Shown here one piece after another: positions 53,273 through 53,305 of a stretch of DNA of 53,305 nt (positions within the stretch are counted from its first letter, which is position 1; every line of letters starts with the position of its first letter). The DNA lies in assembly GCA_035686305.1 (NCBI GenBank), contig DASRZP010000084.1:1-53305 (forward strand). Reading direction: 5' to 3'. Under the pieces are notes generated by a model. It ran no database searches, was not told the origin of the DNA, and worked only from the letters and a program-made list of their open reading frames with translations. Source of the stretch: Thermodesulfovibrionales bacterium (GTDB lineage: Bacteria > Nitrospirota > Thermodesulfovibrionia > Thermodesulfovibrionales > UBA9159). The position numbers and the translations under genes are program-made.

Positions 53273-53305
53273 CAATAATAGGGAGCACATCTGTAAATAT
53301 TATTT

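Overview
The window looks like part of the chromosome of an anaerobic, flagellated Gram-negative bacterium of the Nitrospirota type. This placement is inferred from gene content and protein style: a complete CO dehydrogenase/acetyl-CoA synthase operon, LPS heptosyltransferases, RpoN-type control of hook genes, and the trmFO-xerC-hslV-hslU block. No rRNA is present to prove it.

Layout. (1) 1-9.1 kb: the carbonyl branch of the Wood-Ljungdahl pathway on the minus strand, in transcription order cooC, acsE, acsD, acsC, acsB, acsA/cooS, closed by a rho-independent terminator; beyond it starts a B12-binding radical SAM gene that runs off the left edge. (2) 9.1-11.7 kb: a small sulfur/selenium-type cluster (DksA-like factor, DsrE-like protein, YeeE/YedE membrane transporter, small exported protein). 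The transporter is the most striking item in the window: two in-frame UGA codons interrupt it, each exactly where the family has a conserved cysteine, so it is probably a membrane selenoprotein with two selenocysteines. (3) 11.9-16.3 kb: patatin-like lipase, exported thioredoxin-fold protein, heptosyltransferase I, and a heptosyltransferase II-GmhB fusion. (4) 16.3-19.7 kb: fliK-flgD-flgE behind a sigma-54 promoter. (5) 19.9-24.8 kb: rlpA, hslU, hslV, xerC, trmFO. (6) 25-31.3 kb: HDOD/GGDEF/HD-GYP signalling genes, a Clp1/Grc3-like kinase, a cyclophilin and a DUF815 ATPase. (7) 31.3-40.8 kb: alanine dehydrogenase, RtcA, DUF1992, phosphohexomutase, FtsH, a GH3 glycosidase and a Met-rich Spy-like protein. 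(8) 40.9-53.3 kb: a looser accessory region with frameshifted or truncated genes (PNPOx-like, inositol monophosphatase, a membrane-protein remnant, DUF1848, LysR), REPIN-like palindromes, and intact SOUL, EFR1-type ferredoxin, TatA, a solute-binding protein paired with a hybrid histidine kinase, a SHOCT protein and an FMN reductase.

How it works together. The acs cluster gives CO2/CO fixation to acetyl-CoA, with CooC serving nickel insertion. The UGA-containing YeeE with its DsrE-like neighbour suggests uptake or handling of thiosulfate or a related sulfur/selenium species. Several start codons (trmFO, ftsH, cooC, dsrE-like, nagZ, and nearly fliK) lie immediately downstream of a promoter element and have no ribosome-binding site, suggesting frequent leaderless transcripts. 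No tRNA, rRNA, CRISPR array or complete transposase gene was seen.
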